DNA of 64,000 nt from an uncultured Paludibacter sp. (lineage in GTDB: Bacteria > Bacteroidota > Bacteroidia > Bacteroidales > Paludibacteraceae), in the NCBI GenBank assembly GCA_937897985.1, contig CALCBD010000058.1, forward strand, positions 66,546 to 130,545, given 5' to 3'. The notes under the pieces were generated by a model. It did no database searches and was not told where the DNA came from. It saw only the letters and a list, made by a program, of their open reading frames with translations. Shown here piece by piece: positions 54,852-63,884 of this stretch; position 1 is the stretch's first letter, and every line of letters begins with the position of its first letter. The position numbers were made by a program, and so were the translations under genes.

Positions 54852-55745
54852 ATGCCTATAAATCAACTGGTTCAATACTGTCTGGACAATTATAATAAAG
54901 ATGGTCGTTGTGGAACATGTAGAAATGATTGTAAATGTATCGGAATGGAAGATTGTTACCTATGTATTAAACATATACATGCTATTAATACTACAGACAG
55001 GAAATACAATTGTGATAATATCGTATACAATTATGTAATAAAGCATTTATATAGATATTCATCGGAAATTGAAAGATTATTTGACCAATTTGAATCACTT
55101 AAAAGAGTTCAAAACTTTAGAATTGCCTCAATCGGTTGCGGCCCATGTTCTGAACTATTTGGTATAAAACAATTTATAGCTAAGAACCATCTTACGCCAA
55201 CTTTAGAATATATTGGTTTTGATTTCAATCAACAATGGAATCAAATTCAAAACCAAATTATTGAGATATTTGATGATACAATTCAGTTCTTAAATGAAGA
55301 TGTTTTCTCATATTATGATCAACAACCAGATAGAATGCCCAATGTTTTAATTTTGAATTATGTCTTATCAGATATAGTAAAATTCAATAGAGAAGGAGTT
55401 GAGAATTTTATTACACAGCTTCTTGATTTATTTCAAAGGATGAATAATTCATGTATTATCATTAATGATATTAGTTATTACGAACGAAACATTTTAAATC
55501 GAAATACTTGGAGAGCACTAAATTACATGAACTTTATTCATGATTCTTTGACTGACAATCAGCTGGTTCAATATCATAAATCAAGATATTATTTTGTGCC
55601 ACAAAGTGGTTCTGGAATCATTTATGGAAGTAGGCATCCTTCGAAGCTATTAACTTCGGAAATCATTAATGAAGCTCATTTATTTGACCCTTTTAAGTGT
55701 TGTGGTAGTTTTCAATTATTTATCCTTAAACAATCGAGGGAATGA
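54852..55745 (+). CDS. Putative SAM-dependent methyltransferase with N-terminal cysteine cluster
   Basis: A 297-residue protein of no recognised named family. Residues 10-54 hold eight cysteines; the core is C20-x2-C23-x3-C27-x-C29-x5-C35-x2-C38 with nearby His41 and His43, which suggests a zinc or iron-sulfur site. From about residue 90 it looks like a class I methyltransferase: RIASIGCGPCSELFGIKQF (motif I), LEYIGFDFNQQW (acidic motif II) and PNVLILNYVLSDIV (motif IV region). It lies 22 bases after hsdS and overlaps the DUF1848 gene by four bases (ATGA). The target could be nucleic acid, protein or small molecule. The methyltransferase call is an inference. Confidence 0.6.
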   Translation: MPINQLVQYCLDNYNKDGRCGTCRNDCKCIGMEDCYLCIKHIHAINTTDRKYNCDNIVYNYVIKHLYRYSSEIERLFDQFESLKRVQNFRIASIGCGPCSELFGIKQFIAKNHLTPTLEYIGFDFNQQWNQIQNQIIEIFDDTIQFLNEDVFSYYDQQPDRMPNVLILNYVLSDIVKFNREGVENFITQLLDLFQRMNNSCIIINDISYYERNILNRNTWRALNYMNFIHDSLTDNQLVQYHKSRYYFVPQSGSGIIYGSRHPSKLLTSEIINEAHLFDPFKCCGSFQLFILKQSRE

Positions 55746-56671
55746 TACTCAGTGTAAGTCGAAGAACAGATATACCTGCTTTTTATGCCGAGTGGTTTTT
55801 CAATCGGATAAAAGAAGGTTTTGTGTATGTTCGTAACCCGATGAACATACATCAGATAAGCAAAGTGCCTATCAATCCGCAGGTGGTTGATTGTATCGTG
55901 TTTTGGACAAAGAATCCCAAAGCAATGTTGTCCAGACTAAATGAAATCAAGGAGTATCATTATTATTTCCAATTCACCATTAACCCATACAATCAGGAAC
56001 TGGAAGTAAAAGTACCCAAAAAGGATAATGTGGTGGAGACTTTTAAAGAACTTTCAAAAAAGATAGGCTCAAACCGTGTAATATGGCGCTACGACCCTAT
56101 ATTATTTACTGATAAAATTGATATTGCCTATCATGTAAAATACTTTGAGGAGCTTGCCAAAAGATTAGAAGGATATACACGCAGATGCACCATCAGTTTT
56201 GTTGACTATTATCAAAAGACGGAAAGAAACTTACGTGGAACTACAGCCCGTGAACTTACAGAAAATGAAATTTTTGAACTATCTGATAAACTACTACTCA
56301 TAGCAGAAAAGTATGGTATGTGTGTACAAACCTGTTCGGAGAAAATAGATTTGGAGAGTCATGGTATTGGACATGGCAAATGTATCGATGATAAAATTGT
56401 AGAAGAACTCTTGGGATGTGATATCAAAATATCAAAAGATAAAAACCAACGTAAAGAATGTGGTTGTGTACAAAGCATTGACATAGGAGAATACAATACT
56501 TGTGGGCACAATTGTTTGTATTGTTATGCCAGCTTCAACAACGATGTTGTTGCAAAAAACAGATTGAAACACGACCCGAAATCTCCATTGCTCACCGGGC
56601 ATGTAGAAAGTAATGATACCGTAAAAGATAGGGAGGTTTGCCCATTGAAAAGAGATAATTTATTGTTTTAA
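55742..56671 (+). CDS. DUF1848 family protein with C-terminal Cx3Cx2C
   Basis: A 309-residue protein with the DUF1848 opening ILSVSRRTDIPAFYAEWFFNRI and the VFWTKNPKAM, FTINPYNQELE and WRYDPILFTDKI blocks of a TIM-barrel-like fold. The C-terminal part carries ECGCVQSIDIG and then CGHNCLYCYAS, a Cx3Cx2C triad like that of radical-SAM enzymes, but at the end rather than the start of the protein. Function of the family is unknown. Translation is coupled to the upstream gene, so the two probably act on the same substrate. It begins 10 bases before the SIR2-like gene's start region. Confidence 0.85.
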   Translation: MILSVSRRTDIPAFYAEWFFNRIKEGFVYVRNPMNIHQISKVPINPQVVDCIVFWTKNPKAMLSRLNEIKEYHYYFQFTINPYNQELEVKVPKKDNVVETFKELSKKIGSNRVIWRYDPILFTDKIDIAYHVKYFEELAKRLEGYTRRCTISFVDYYQKTERNLRGTTARELTENEIFELSDKLLLIAEKYGMCVQTCSEKIDLESHGIGHGKCIDDKIVEELLGCDIKISKDKNQRKECGCVQSIDIGEYNTCGHNCLYCYASFNNDVVAKNRLKHDPKSPLLTGHVESNDTVKDREVCPLKRDNLLF

Positions 56672-56681
56672 TTATTATTAT

Positions 56682-58436
56682 ATGAATAACCTTCTTACCA
56701 GCATATCATTTACAATAAGCTCTAATAAAGGAGTTTATGCATTGTTATTGGGATCAGGTATTTCCAGAAATTCCGGCATTCCAACGGGTTGGGAAATTGT
56801 GTTAGATTTGATAAGAAAGTTAGCTTCACAAACAGGTGCCGATTGCCAGGGAAATGAGCTAAATTGGTATATTGAACAATATGGTGAAGAACCTGATTAT
56901 TCAAATATCTTATCGAAGTTGGTTCTTAAATCTTCAGAAAGAGTTAATCTATTAAAACCTTATTTTGAACCTACCGAAGACGAGAGGGAAAATCATTTAA
57001 AAGAGCCAACAAAAGCCCATAAAGCTATTGCACAACTTATAAAAGAAGGATATATAAAAGTAGTTATAACTACAAATTTCGATAGACTTCTTGAAAATGC
57101 GTTGCGTGAAATTGGAGTTGAACCTCAGGTTATCAGACATGCTGATGATGTCGATGGAGCAATGCCATTAGTTCACAGCGATTTTACACTTATAAAAATA
57201 AATGGTGACTATTTAGATTCCAGATTTTTAAATACGAAGCATGAATTATCGGACTATCCTCAAAAACTGAAAGACTATATTCTGAGAATAATCAATGAAT
57301 ATGGATTGATTACTTGCGGTTGGTCAGGGAAATGGGATACAGGGTTAGTAAACATTATTCGCCAATCTGAAAATTTCCGTTTTAGTAATTACTGGACTTG
57401 TGTTGGAAAATGTGAGCAGGAATTAGAAGAATTAGCAACCCTAAGAAAAGGTCAAACTGTTGAAATAACAGATGCAGATTCATTTTTTACAGAAATTTCT
57501 GAAAGAATTGACGCGCTGAAAAAAAAACAAAACAATCATCCACTTAATTCCGACATTGCTGTAGAAAGATTGAAACGCTATATTGTAAAAGAAGAAAGCA
57601 AAATTCTTTTACATGATTTATTTCATGATGAAATGGAAAGGGTTTATAATCAATTACAAAAAATTAATGATTTCAGTTTATATCCAGATAGTACACATAT
57701 TCTTCCTCGATTGCAACAGTATGAATCAATTTTGGAGATATTACTTCCGATGGTAATTAATGGCGTATATTGGAGCAAACCAGAGCATTACAATATATTT
57801 ATTGAACTTATAAAACGGTTGTCCGAACCAATTGATTACAATGGTTCAACATACGAATTAACTAGAGACTTACAGAATTATCCAATCTTGCTTATAGTTT
57901 ATGCATTAGGCATTTCAGCCGTAAAAAGTAGCAAGTTTGATCTACTGTATCAAGTTTTTCATATTAAAGTAGAAAAACACGTAAGCAGTTATTCAAACAA
58001 ATCGTATGTATTAGAAAAAATTAATGTCAATAAATACGATAAAGATACCTTTCGTCAAATTCTTGGCAATAGATTTTATACGCCTATGAATGAAAAATTG
58101 CTGAGCGTATTACGAGAGAAATTTAAAAAACTAATACCTTCGGAAGATGATATTGAGGATTTATTTGATGTTTTTGAATATATTACATCATTGTGTTACA
58201 ATGATATAGTTGGAGAAAAAACTGAAAGAGATAATGTGCCAATAGGTAGATATATCTGGAGGAAACGGAATAGAGAGAGTTATTATTTAAATGATTTTCT
58301 CAAAGAAGCGGAAAAATCAAAAAACTTATGGATGCCAATCAGTCAAGGAATGTTTAATGGATCATATGAGCATTATTTAGAGGTCAAAAACAAGTCTGAT
58401 GAGTTTTTAAAAAAAATAGAACATTTTTATTACTGA
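56682..58436 (+). CDS. SIR2-like (SIR2_2) domain protein
   Basis: A 584-residue protein. The N-terminal ~250 residues show a SIR2-type NAD-binding fold: LLLGSGISRNSGIPTGWEIV (about 21-40), KVVITTNFDRLLENAL (about 125-140), and ITCGWSGKWDTGLVNII (about 210). The segment expected to carry the catalytic His of sirtuin-like NADases reads LIKINGDYLDSRFLNT, with Asn where His is common; a His lies ten residues earlier (PLVHSDF). The C-terminal ~330 residues are helical and unrecognised. SIR2 proteins in restriction/defence loci usually deplete NAD+ after phage sensing. The gene is AT-rich compared with hsdM. Confidence 0.82.
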   Translation: MNNLLTSISFTISSNKGVYALLLGSGISRNSGIPTGWEIVLDLIRKLASQTGADCQGNELNWYIEQYGEEPDYSNILSKLVLKSSERVNLLKPYFEPTEDERENHLKEPTKAHKAIAQLIKEGYIKVVITTNFDRLLENALREIGVEPQVIRHADDVDGAMPLVHSDFTLIKINGDYLDSRFLNTKHELSDYPQKLKDYILRIINEYGLITCGWSGKWDTGLVNIIRQSENFRFSNYWTCVGKCEQELEELATLRKGQTVEITDADSFFTEISERIDALKKKQNNHPLNSDIAVERLKRYIVKEESKILLHDLFHDEMERVYNQLQKINDFSLYPDSTHILPRLQQYESILEILLPMVINGVYWSKPEHYNIFIELIKRLSEPIDYNGSTYELTRDLQNYPILLIVYALGISAVKSSKFDLLYQVFHIKVEKHVSSYSNKSYVLEKINVNKYDKDTFRQILGNRFYTPMNEKLLSVLREKFKKLIPSEDDIEDLFDVFEYITSLCYNDIVGEKTERDNVPIGRYIWRKRNRESYYLNDFLKEAEKSKNLWMPISQGMFNGSYEHYLEVKNKSDEFLKKIEHFYY

Positions 58437-58563
58437 TAACGACAAGTGAAAATCCATGCAAACAAAAAACATACTCCTGTTTAATCCCGTAGGAAAAAAT
58501 GCGAAAGTAAGCCTTTTTTTCAGGATGATAGGATTGGAATACTGACATTCAAACCATTGTAAT

Positions 58564-59547
58564 ATGGATACAAAATATAAAATTGCAGAAATAAACAACA
58601 TCAAACTCCAGGCTATGCGTCCGTTAGCACCTGAAACATTGAAGTCGTTGCGCGATTATTACCGGATAGGACTGACTTATAGCAGTAATGCCCTGGAAGG
58701 GAATAGCCTGACTGAATCGGAGACTAAGGTGGTGATTGAAGATGGTTTGACCATTGAGGGAAAGCCCTTGCGGGACGTATATGAAGCAGTAGGTCATGCC
58801 CGAGCCTATGATTATTTGTTTCAGTTGGCTACGCATAAAACTCTGGAGGAGCAAGATATTCTGGAACTGCACCGTCTTTTTTATCAGCAAATTGACCCCG
58901 AACATGCCGGGAAATACAGGAATGTCGCCGTATTTATCAGTGGCAGCCAATATTCCGTTACACCTCCACTAAAGATCGGTGCTGAAATGAAAAAGTTTGT
59001 AAACTGGTACAACAAACAGGAATCCAGATTGCATCCGGTAGAATTTGCGGCGCTGACTCATAAGAAATTTGTGTTTATTCATCCATTTATTGATGGAAAC
59101 GGTCGACTTTCCAGACTATTGATGAATCTGGCATTATTACGCAATGAATATAGTATAGCATTGATACCTGCTATATTGCGCCATGAGTATATTTCCTGTT
59201 TAGAATTGGCTCACACCAATGATCACCAGTTCAAAGAATTTATTGCCGATAGAGTAATTTCAACGCAAATGGATTTACTTCGCTTATTAAACGATGGCGG
59301 TGTAAATAGGAGCATTGGCGGTACAAATAGCGATTTCACAGGGAATAATGGCGGTGTAAATACACTTGAAAAAGAACTTTATCAGACCATTCAAGCCCTT
59401 CCAGGAATGAATGCGCCAGCATTGGCCAGTACTTTAAATAAAAGCTTGCGCACAATTCAACGTTACCTAAAAAAACTCATAGATGAAGGGACAGTTGAAT
59501 TCAAAGGGGCAGCAAAAAATGGGGGATACTTTAAAAAATCAGACTAA
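58564..59547 (+). CDS. Fic family protein with C-terminal winged helix
   Basis: A 327-residue Fic-domain protein, probably an AMP-transferase. The active-site motif is HPFIDGNGRLSRLL (HPFx[D/E]GNGRxxR, complete) near residue 177. An N-terminal inhibitory helix motif S-x3-E-G is present in YSSNALEGNSLTESE near residue 43, so it is probably self-inhibited. The linker repeats GGVN/GGTN (GGVNRSIGGTNSDFTGNNGGVN region). The C-terminus is a winged helix-turn-helix (LASTLNKSLRTIQRYLKKLI). It ends five bases before the likely hsdR start, so the two are co-translated. Confidence 0.9.
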   Translation: MDTKYKIAEINNIKLQAMRPLAPETLKSLRDYYRIGLTYSSNALEGNSLTESETKVVIEDGLTIEGKPLRDVYEAVGHARAYDYLFQLATHKTLEEQDILELHRLFYQQIDPEHAGKYRNVAVFISGSQYSVTPPLKIGAEMKKFVNWYNKQESRLHPVEFAALTHKKFVFIHPFIDGNGRLSRLLMNLALLRNEYSIALIPAILRHEYISCLELAHTNDHQFKEFIADRVISTQMDLLRLLNDGGVNRSIGGTNSDFTGNNGGVNTLEKELYQTIQALPGMNAPALASTLNKSLRTIQRYLKKLIDEGTVEFKGAAKNGGYFKKSD

Positions 59548-59551
59548 ATTT

Positions 59552-62500
59552 ATGGAACAAATTGGCTCAAGAGAAATTATTACCCAGAAGCGAATTATCA
59601 AACTATTTGAAAAGGAGCTGAAATATCATTTTATGGGTGATCGGACTGATTACGACAATAGTAATATTGACGAAGAAAGGTTGCAAAAATACCTGAAAGG
59701 AACTCAACGCTATTCTCCGGCCGAAATAAGCAGCGCCATTACACAACTAAAACGCGCTGCGGGTAATATTGCCACTGGTTTGTATCATGCCAATAAAGAA
59801 GTGTATGGATTGCTGCGGTATGGTGTAAATGTGTCGGGCAGTGCCGGTTATAGTACTGCAAAAAGCAGCAACACCACCAAAAAATATGCTCACCTGATAG
59901 ACTGGAAAAACCCGCAAGCCAATGACTTTTATATTGCCGAAGAAGTAACCGTAAAAGGACGCAACACCAAACGCCCTGATTTGGTGATTTTTGTAAATGG
60001 TATTGCTTTGGTTGTGATTGAGTTAAAGCGCAGTACCGTTTCAGTCCATCATGGCATTCGTCAGAATCTGGACAATCAGTCGGATGAATTTATCCCTCAA
60101 TTCTTTACTACCGTTCAATTGGTTTTTGCCGGTAACGATACCGAAGGACTGCATTATGGCGTAATAAATACCCCTGAAAAATTCTGGTTGCGCTGGAAGG
60201 AGCCGAATCCGGTTGTTGCAAATGAACTCGACAGAAGCATTCTGCAATTCTTCGATAAAGGTCGTTTGTTGGAATACATTCACGACTTTTTGATTTTTGA
60301 TGGAGGAATCAAAAAAGCCGCCCGCCCCAATCAGTATTTTGCCATTCAGGCCGCACGCCCCCGCGTGAGAACCAAAGACAGTGGTATAATCTGGCACTCA
60401 CAAGGTTCAGGGAAAAGTCTTACCATGATATGGTTGGCTAAATGGATTCGTGAAAACATAGACGATGCCCGTGTGGTGGTGATTACCGACCGCGAAGAAC
60501 TGGACGAACAGATTGAAACAGGCTTTAAAGGTGTAGATGAAAAAATAGCAAGAGCCAAATCGGGTGCATCGCTTATCTCTATGCTAAACGATGCCAATCC
60601 GTGGTTAATATGCACACTTATCCATAAATTCGGCAACAAAACAGATAGCGACTTACCCGAAGTAGGTAGTAAAAAAGCCAATAAATCGTTGGAACTATAC
60701 CTTAAAGAAGTGCAGGATAAACTACCTCAGAACTTTAAACCCAAAGGAAATATCTTTGTATTTATTGATGAGTGTCACCGTACACAAGGTGGAATGTTGC
60801 ATGAAGCCATGAAAGCCATTATGGGTGAGGATGTGATGTTGATTGGTTTTACAGGTACGCCGCTTTTGAAAACCGATAAAAAGAATTCGCTGGAAACTTT
60901 TGGAACGTATATACATACCTATAAATTCGACGAGGCTGTAGATGACCGGGTGGTGTTAGACTTACGCTACGAAGCCCGCGATGTACCACAATACCTGGGA
61001 AATAAAAATAAAATAGACGAGTGGTTCGAAAACCGAACCAGCGGTTTGTCCAATGTTGCCAAATCTTTACTGAAAGACCGTTGGGCGCGTATGGAAAAAC
61101 TCTTTAGTAGCAAAGAGCGTATGCAACGTATTGTGGCTGATATTTGTACGGATATGGATACCAAACGACCGTTACAGTGCGGTTATGGGAATGCCATGTT
61201 GGTGGCGGATAGTATTTATCAGGCTTGTCGCTTTTGGGAATTGTTTCAGGATACTGATTTGAAGGGACATTGCGCCGTAGTAACCAGTTACGAGGCAAAT
61301 GCATCGGATATAAAGGATGAAGCCACCGGCGCAGGTGATACGGAAGAAAAGGTAAAATATGAAATTACCAAACGGATGATGGGCGAGAAAACGCCCGAAC
61401 AGTTTGAAAAATGGGCCAAAAATGAATTTATCGAACACCCGGCTTCCATGAAGTTGTTGATAGTGGTAGATAAGCTACTTACCGGATTTGACGCTCCTGC
61501 AGCTACTTATTTGTATATCGACAAAAAGATGCGGGATCATAATCTGTTTCAGGCCATTTGTCGAGTAAACAGAGTAGATTCGGAAGAAAAAGATTTTGGT
61601 TATATTATCGACTATCAGGATTTGTTTGGTAACATCCGAAATGCCATAGAGGATTATACCTCGGAAGCATTTGAAGGTTACGATAAGGAAGATGTAAGTA
61701 ATTTGTTGAATAACCGTTTGACCGAAGGGCGCAAGGGTTTGGAAGATGCTTTACAGGCTGTTGTTACGCTCTGTGAAGTAGTGGACCCACAAACACGGGA
61801 GGGCTTCTTTGTTTATTTTGTGTATAGTGAGGCAACAGCACCCGAAAGCCAAAGTGCAGAAACAGAAGCCAATGCAGAAAAACGGGAAAAACTGTATAAA
61901 CTGGTTTCAACACTGGTTCGCAGGTATATTGATATAGCCAACGATATGGCTAAAGCTGGGTATAGCTCAACTGAAGCTGCTGAAATAAAGAAACTGGTTG
62001 ACTTCTACAACGATCTGAAAGACGAAATTAAACTGAAAAGTGGTGATGCACTGGATTTGAAATTCTACGATCCCGCCATGCGTCAGTTGATTGATTACTA
62101 TGTGCGTGCTGAGGATAGTGAGGAAATATTCAAGCTGGAAGATATTTCGTTTTTGGAATTGATTGATTTGGAAGGTGAAGATGCGATAGATAAGTTACCT
62201 GTTCAAATAAAAAACAATCAACGTTCGGTAGCCGAAACATTGGTGGCTAACATGCGTAAAATGATTATCAACGAACGTCCGAATAATCCGGCTTATTTTG
62301 ATAAAATATCTGAATTGCTTAATCAGTTGATTTTAGATCAAAAGGCAGAAAAAATTTCTTACAAAGAAATGATTGACCGAATGATTGAAAAAATCAAAGA
62401 AGTCAGGGGAAAAGTCAAAACCAGGTATCCGGCAGCAATCAATACTTCAGGTAAGCAGGCTCTTTATGACAACCTGAATCAGGATGAAAATACCGCTTTA

Positions 62501-62668
62501 AAAGTTCATGATGCAGTTGTGACCTATGCAAAACATGGTTGGAGGAATAACGATGTTCCTGCAAAAATGAAACAGGTACGTAAAGCAGTAAAAAATGCTA
62601 TACCTGATAAGGACGATGAAACGCTAAGAGAAATCATGAGTATTATTATTGCTCACAAGGAGTATTAA
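59552..62668 (+). CDS. hsdR: Type I restriction endonuclease subunit HsdR
   Basis: About 1038 residues from the ATG at 59552; an upstream in-frame Met (59483) would lie inside fic. The N-terminal nuclease has the PD-(D/E)xK core RPDLVIFVNG and ALVVIELKRS. The SF2 translocase has Walker A WHSQGSGKSLTMIWL, DECH in FVFIDECHRTQGG, motif III MLIGFTGTPLL, and the late motif DKLLTGFDAP with the QAICRVNR arginine finger. The helical C-terminus binds HsdM/HsdS. All catalytic motifs are intact. Its stop and the next start overlap by one base (TAATG). Confidence 0.96.
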   Translation: MEQIGSREIITQKRIIKLFEKELKYHFMGDRTDYDNSNIDEERLQKYLKGTQRYSPAEISSAITQLKRAAGNIATGLYHANKEVYGLLRYGVNVSGSAGYSTAKSSNTTKKYAHLIDWKNPQANDFYIAEEVTVKGRNTKRPDLVIFVNGIALVVIELKRSTVSVHHGIRQNLDNQSDEFIPQFFTTVQLVFAGNDTEGLHYGVINTPEKFWLRWKEPNPVVANELDRSILQFFDKGRLLEYIHDFLIFDGGIKKAARPNQYFAIQAARPRVRTKDSGIIWHSQGSGKSLTMIWLAKWIRENIDDARVVVITDREELDEQIETGFKGVDEKIARAKSGASLISMLNDANPWLICTLIHKFGNKTDSDLPEVGSKKANKSLELYLKEVQDKLPQNFKPKGNIFVFIDECHRTQGGMLHEAMKAIMGEDVMLIGFTGTPLLKTDKKNSLETFGTYIHTYKFDEAVDDRVVLDLRYEARDVPQYLGNKNKIDEWFENRTSGLSNVAKSLLKDRWARMEKLFSSKERMQRIVADICTDMDTKRPLQCGYGNAMLVADSIYQACRFWELFQDTDLKGHCAVVTSYEANASDIKDEATGAGDTEEKVKYEITKRMMGEKTPEQFEKWAKNEFIEHPASMKLLIVVDKLLTGFDAPAATYLYIDKKMRDHNLFQAICRVNRVDSEEKDFGYIIDYQDLFGNIRNAIEDYTSEAFEGYDKEDVSNLLNNRLTEGRKGLEDALQAVVTLCEVVDPQTREGFFVYFVYSEATAPESQSAETEANAEKREKLYKLVSTLVRRYIDIANDMAKAGYSSTEAAEIKKLVDFYNDLKDEIKLKSGDALDLKFYDPAMRQLIDYYVRAEDSEEIFKLEDISFLELIDLEGEDAIDKLPVQIKNNQRSVAETLVANMRKMIINERPNNPAYFDKISELLNQLILDQKAEKISYKEMIDRMIEKIKEVRGKVKTRYPAAINTSGKQALYDNLNQDENTALKVHDAVVTYAKHGWRNNDVPAKMKQVRKAVKNAIPDKDDETLREIMSIIIAHKEY

Positions 62669-63363
62669 TGGAAATCATTACCGTAAATAAAATAGCTGTT
62701 GAGGTGGAGTGGAAAGAGATTAAAAACATCCACCTGACAGTTTACCCACCCGAAGCCCGGGTGCATATTTCCGCACCTATGAGTATGCAGCTTGATTCGA
62801 TACGCCTGTATGTCATCACCAAACTGGAATGGATAAATAAACGTATAGAGATGATTCGAAATCAGACACGTCAAACTGATCGGGAATATGTTTCGGGAGA
62901 AAATCATTATTATAAAGGAATCCGCTATCGATTGAATGTGGTTTATCAGCAAGCGCCACCATCAGTGAATTTAGCCGGCACTCAATATATCAACCTGTAT
63001 GTGCGGGAAGCTGCAACAACAGAAAAACGGGCAGAAATAATGCGGGAATGGTATCGGGCAGAATTGAAAGCTACGCTCCCGCCCCTTATTGCTAAATGGG
63101 AAGAAATTCTTCAGGTAAAAGCCAGTCATTGGGAAGTGAAACAGATGAAAACACTTTGGGGAAGTTGTAATCATAAAACTCAACGTATTATTTTTAATTT
63201 AGAATTAATAAAGAAACCAACTCATTGTATTGAGTATATAGTTGCACACGAAATGACTCATTTGGTAGAGAGGTTACACAATTCAAAATTTACAGCCATT
63301 TTAGATGCACATATCCCAACGTGGAGATTGTTGAAAGATGAGTTGAATGAGTTTGTGGTATAA
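62668..63363 (+). CDS. YgjP-type (DUF45) metallohydrolase, restriction-associated
   Basis: A 231-residue DUF45 protein. The zinc motif is VAHEMTHLVERLHNSKF (HExxH plus downstream His). The family block WEVKQMKTLWGSCNHKTQRI is present. It overlaps hsdR by one base, so it is translated with it; YgjP-like genes commonly close type I restriction operons, with an unknown function. The protein is only distantly similar to the one at 113-817. Confidence 0.9.
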   Translation: MEIITVNKIAVEVEWKEIKNIHLTVYPPEARVHISAPMSMQLDSIRLYVITKLEWINKRIEMIRNQTRQTDREYVSGENHYYKGIRYRLNVVYQQAPPSVNLAGTQYINLYVREAATTEKRAEIMREWYRAELKATLPPLIAKWEEILQVKASHWEVKQMKTLWGSCNHKTQRIIFNLELIKKPTHCIEYIVAHEMTHLVERLHNSKFTAILDAHIPTWRLLKDELNEFVV

Positions 63364-63505
63364 AAACTTATTGAACTCATTCATTTAAACTATAAGTCAA
63401 TTTGTACAATCAAAATTAATGCATCTTTGTTTTAGCTTGTAATGTAGGCTTCCCCTACTTCCAGACCCCTATAAATTAGAGTTTCAATCTATTTTGCATG
63501 ATTTT

Positions 63506-63884
63506 TTAAACTTCAACAAGCACTTTGTAATTTAACGATTTATGTGGTCAGTTATGGTTGTAATCCATCATCCAATAATACGTTTTTACTTTCACCTCAT
63601 CAAAAGTTTTAAAAGTATAAGCATTTAATAGTTCTCTTCTGAGTGAACCATTGAACCTATCGATATAGGAATTTAGAGTTGGTTCACCAGGCTGAATAAT
63701 TTCCATTAGAATTTTGTTCTCGTGGCACCATAAATCAAGCTTTCTGCTTATGAACTCAGAACCGTTATCCGACCTGATCATCTGGGGAAGCTCTACGACT
63801 TTTTTGAATCTTTCAAGTACTCGAATCACACGTTGAGCATGCAAAGTTGTATCTACCTCAATAGCCAGAACTTGTCTGTTATAA
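63506..63884 (-). pseudogene. IS3-family (OrfB) transposase remnant
   Basis: The C-terminal part of an IS3-family integrase core. Reading leftwards from 63884 it gives NHYNRQVLAIEVDTTLHAQR, then RSDNGSEFISRKLDLWC and NSYIDRFNGSLRRELLNAY. The frame is cut at its 5' end by the repeat at 63885. A TGA at 63548-63550 replaces the Arg codon of the NRPH-x-SL motif; the frame then reads PHKSLNYKVLVEV to TAA at 63506. The third catalytic residue, normally Glu in YIERFN, is Asp. It is inactive for several independent reasons. Confidence 0.8.
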
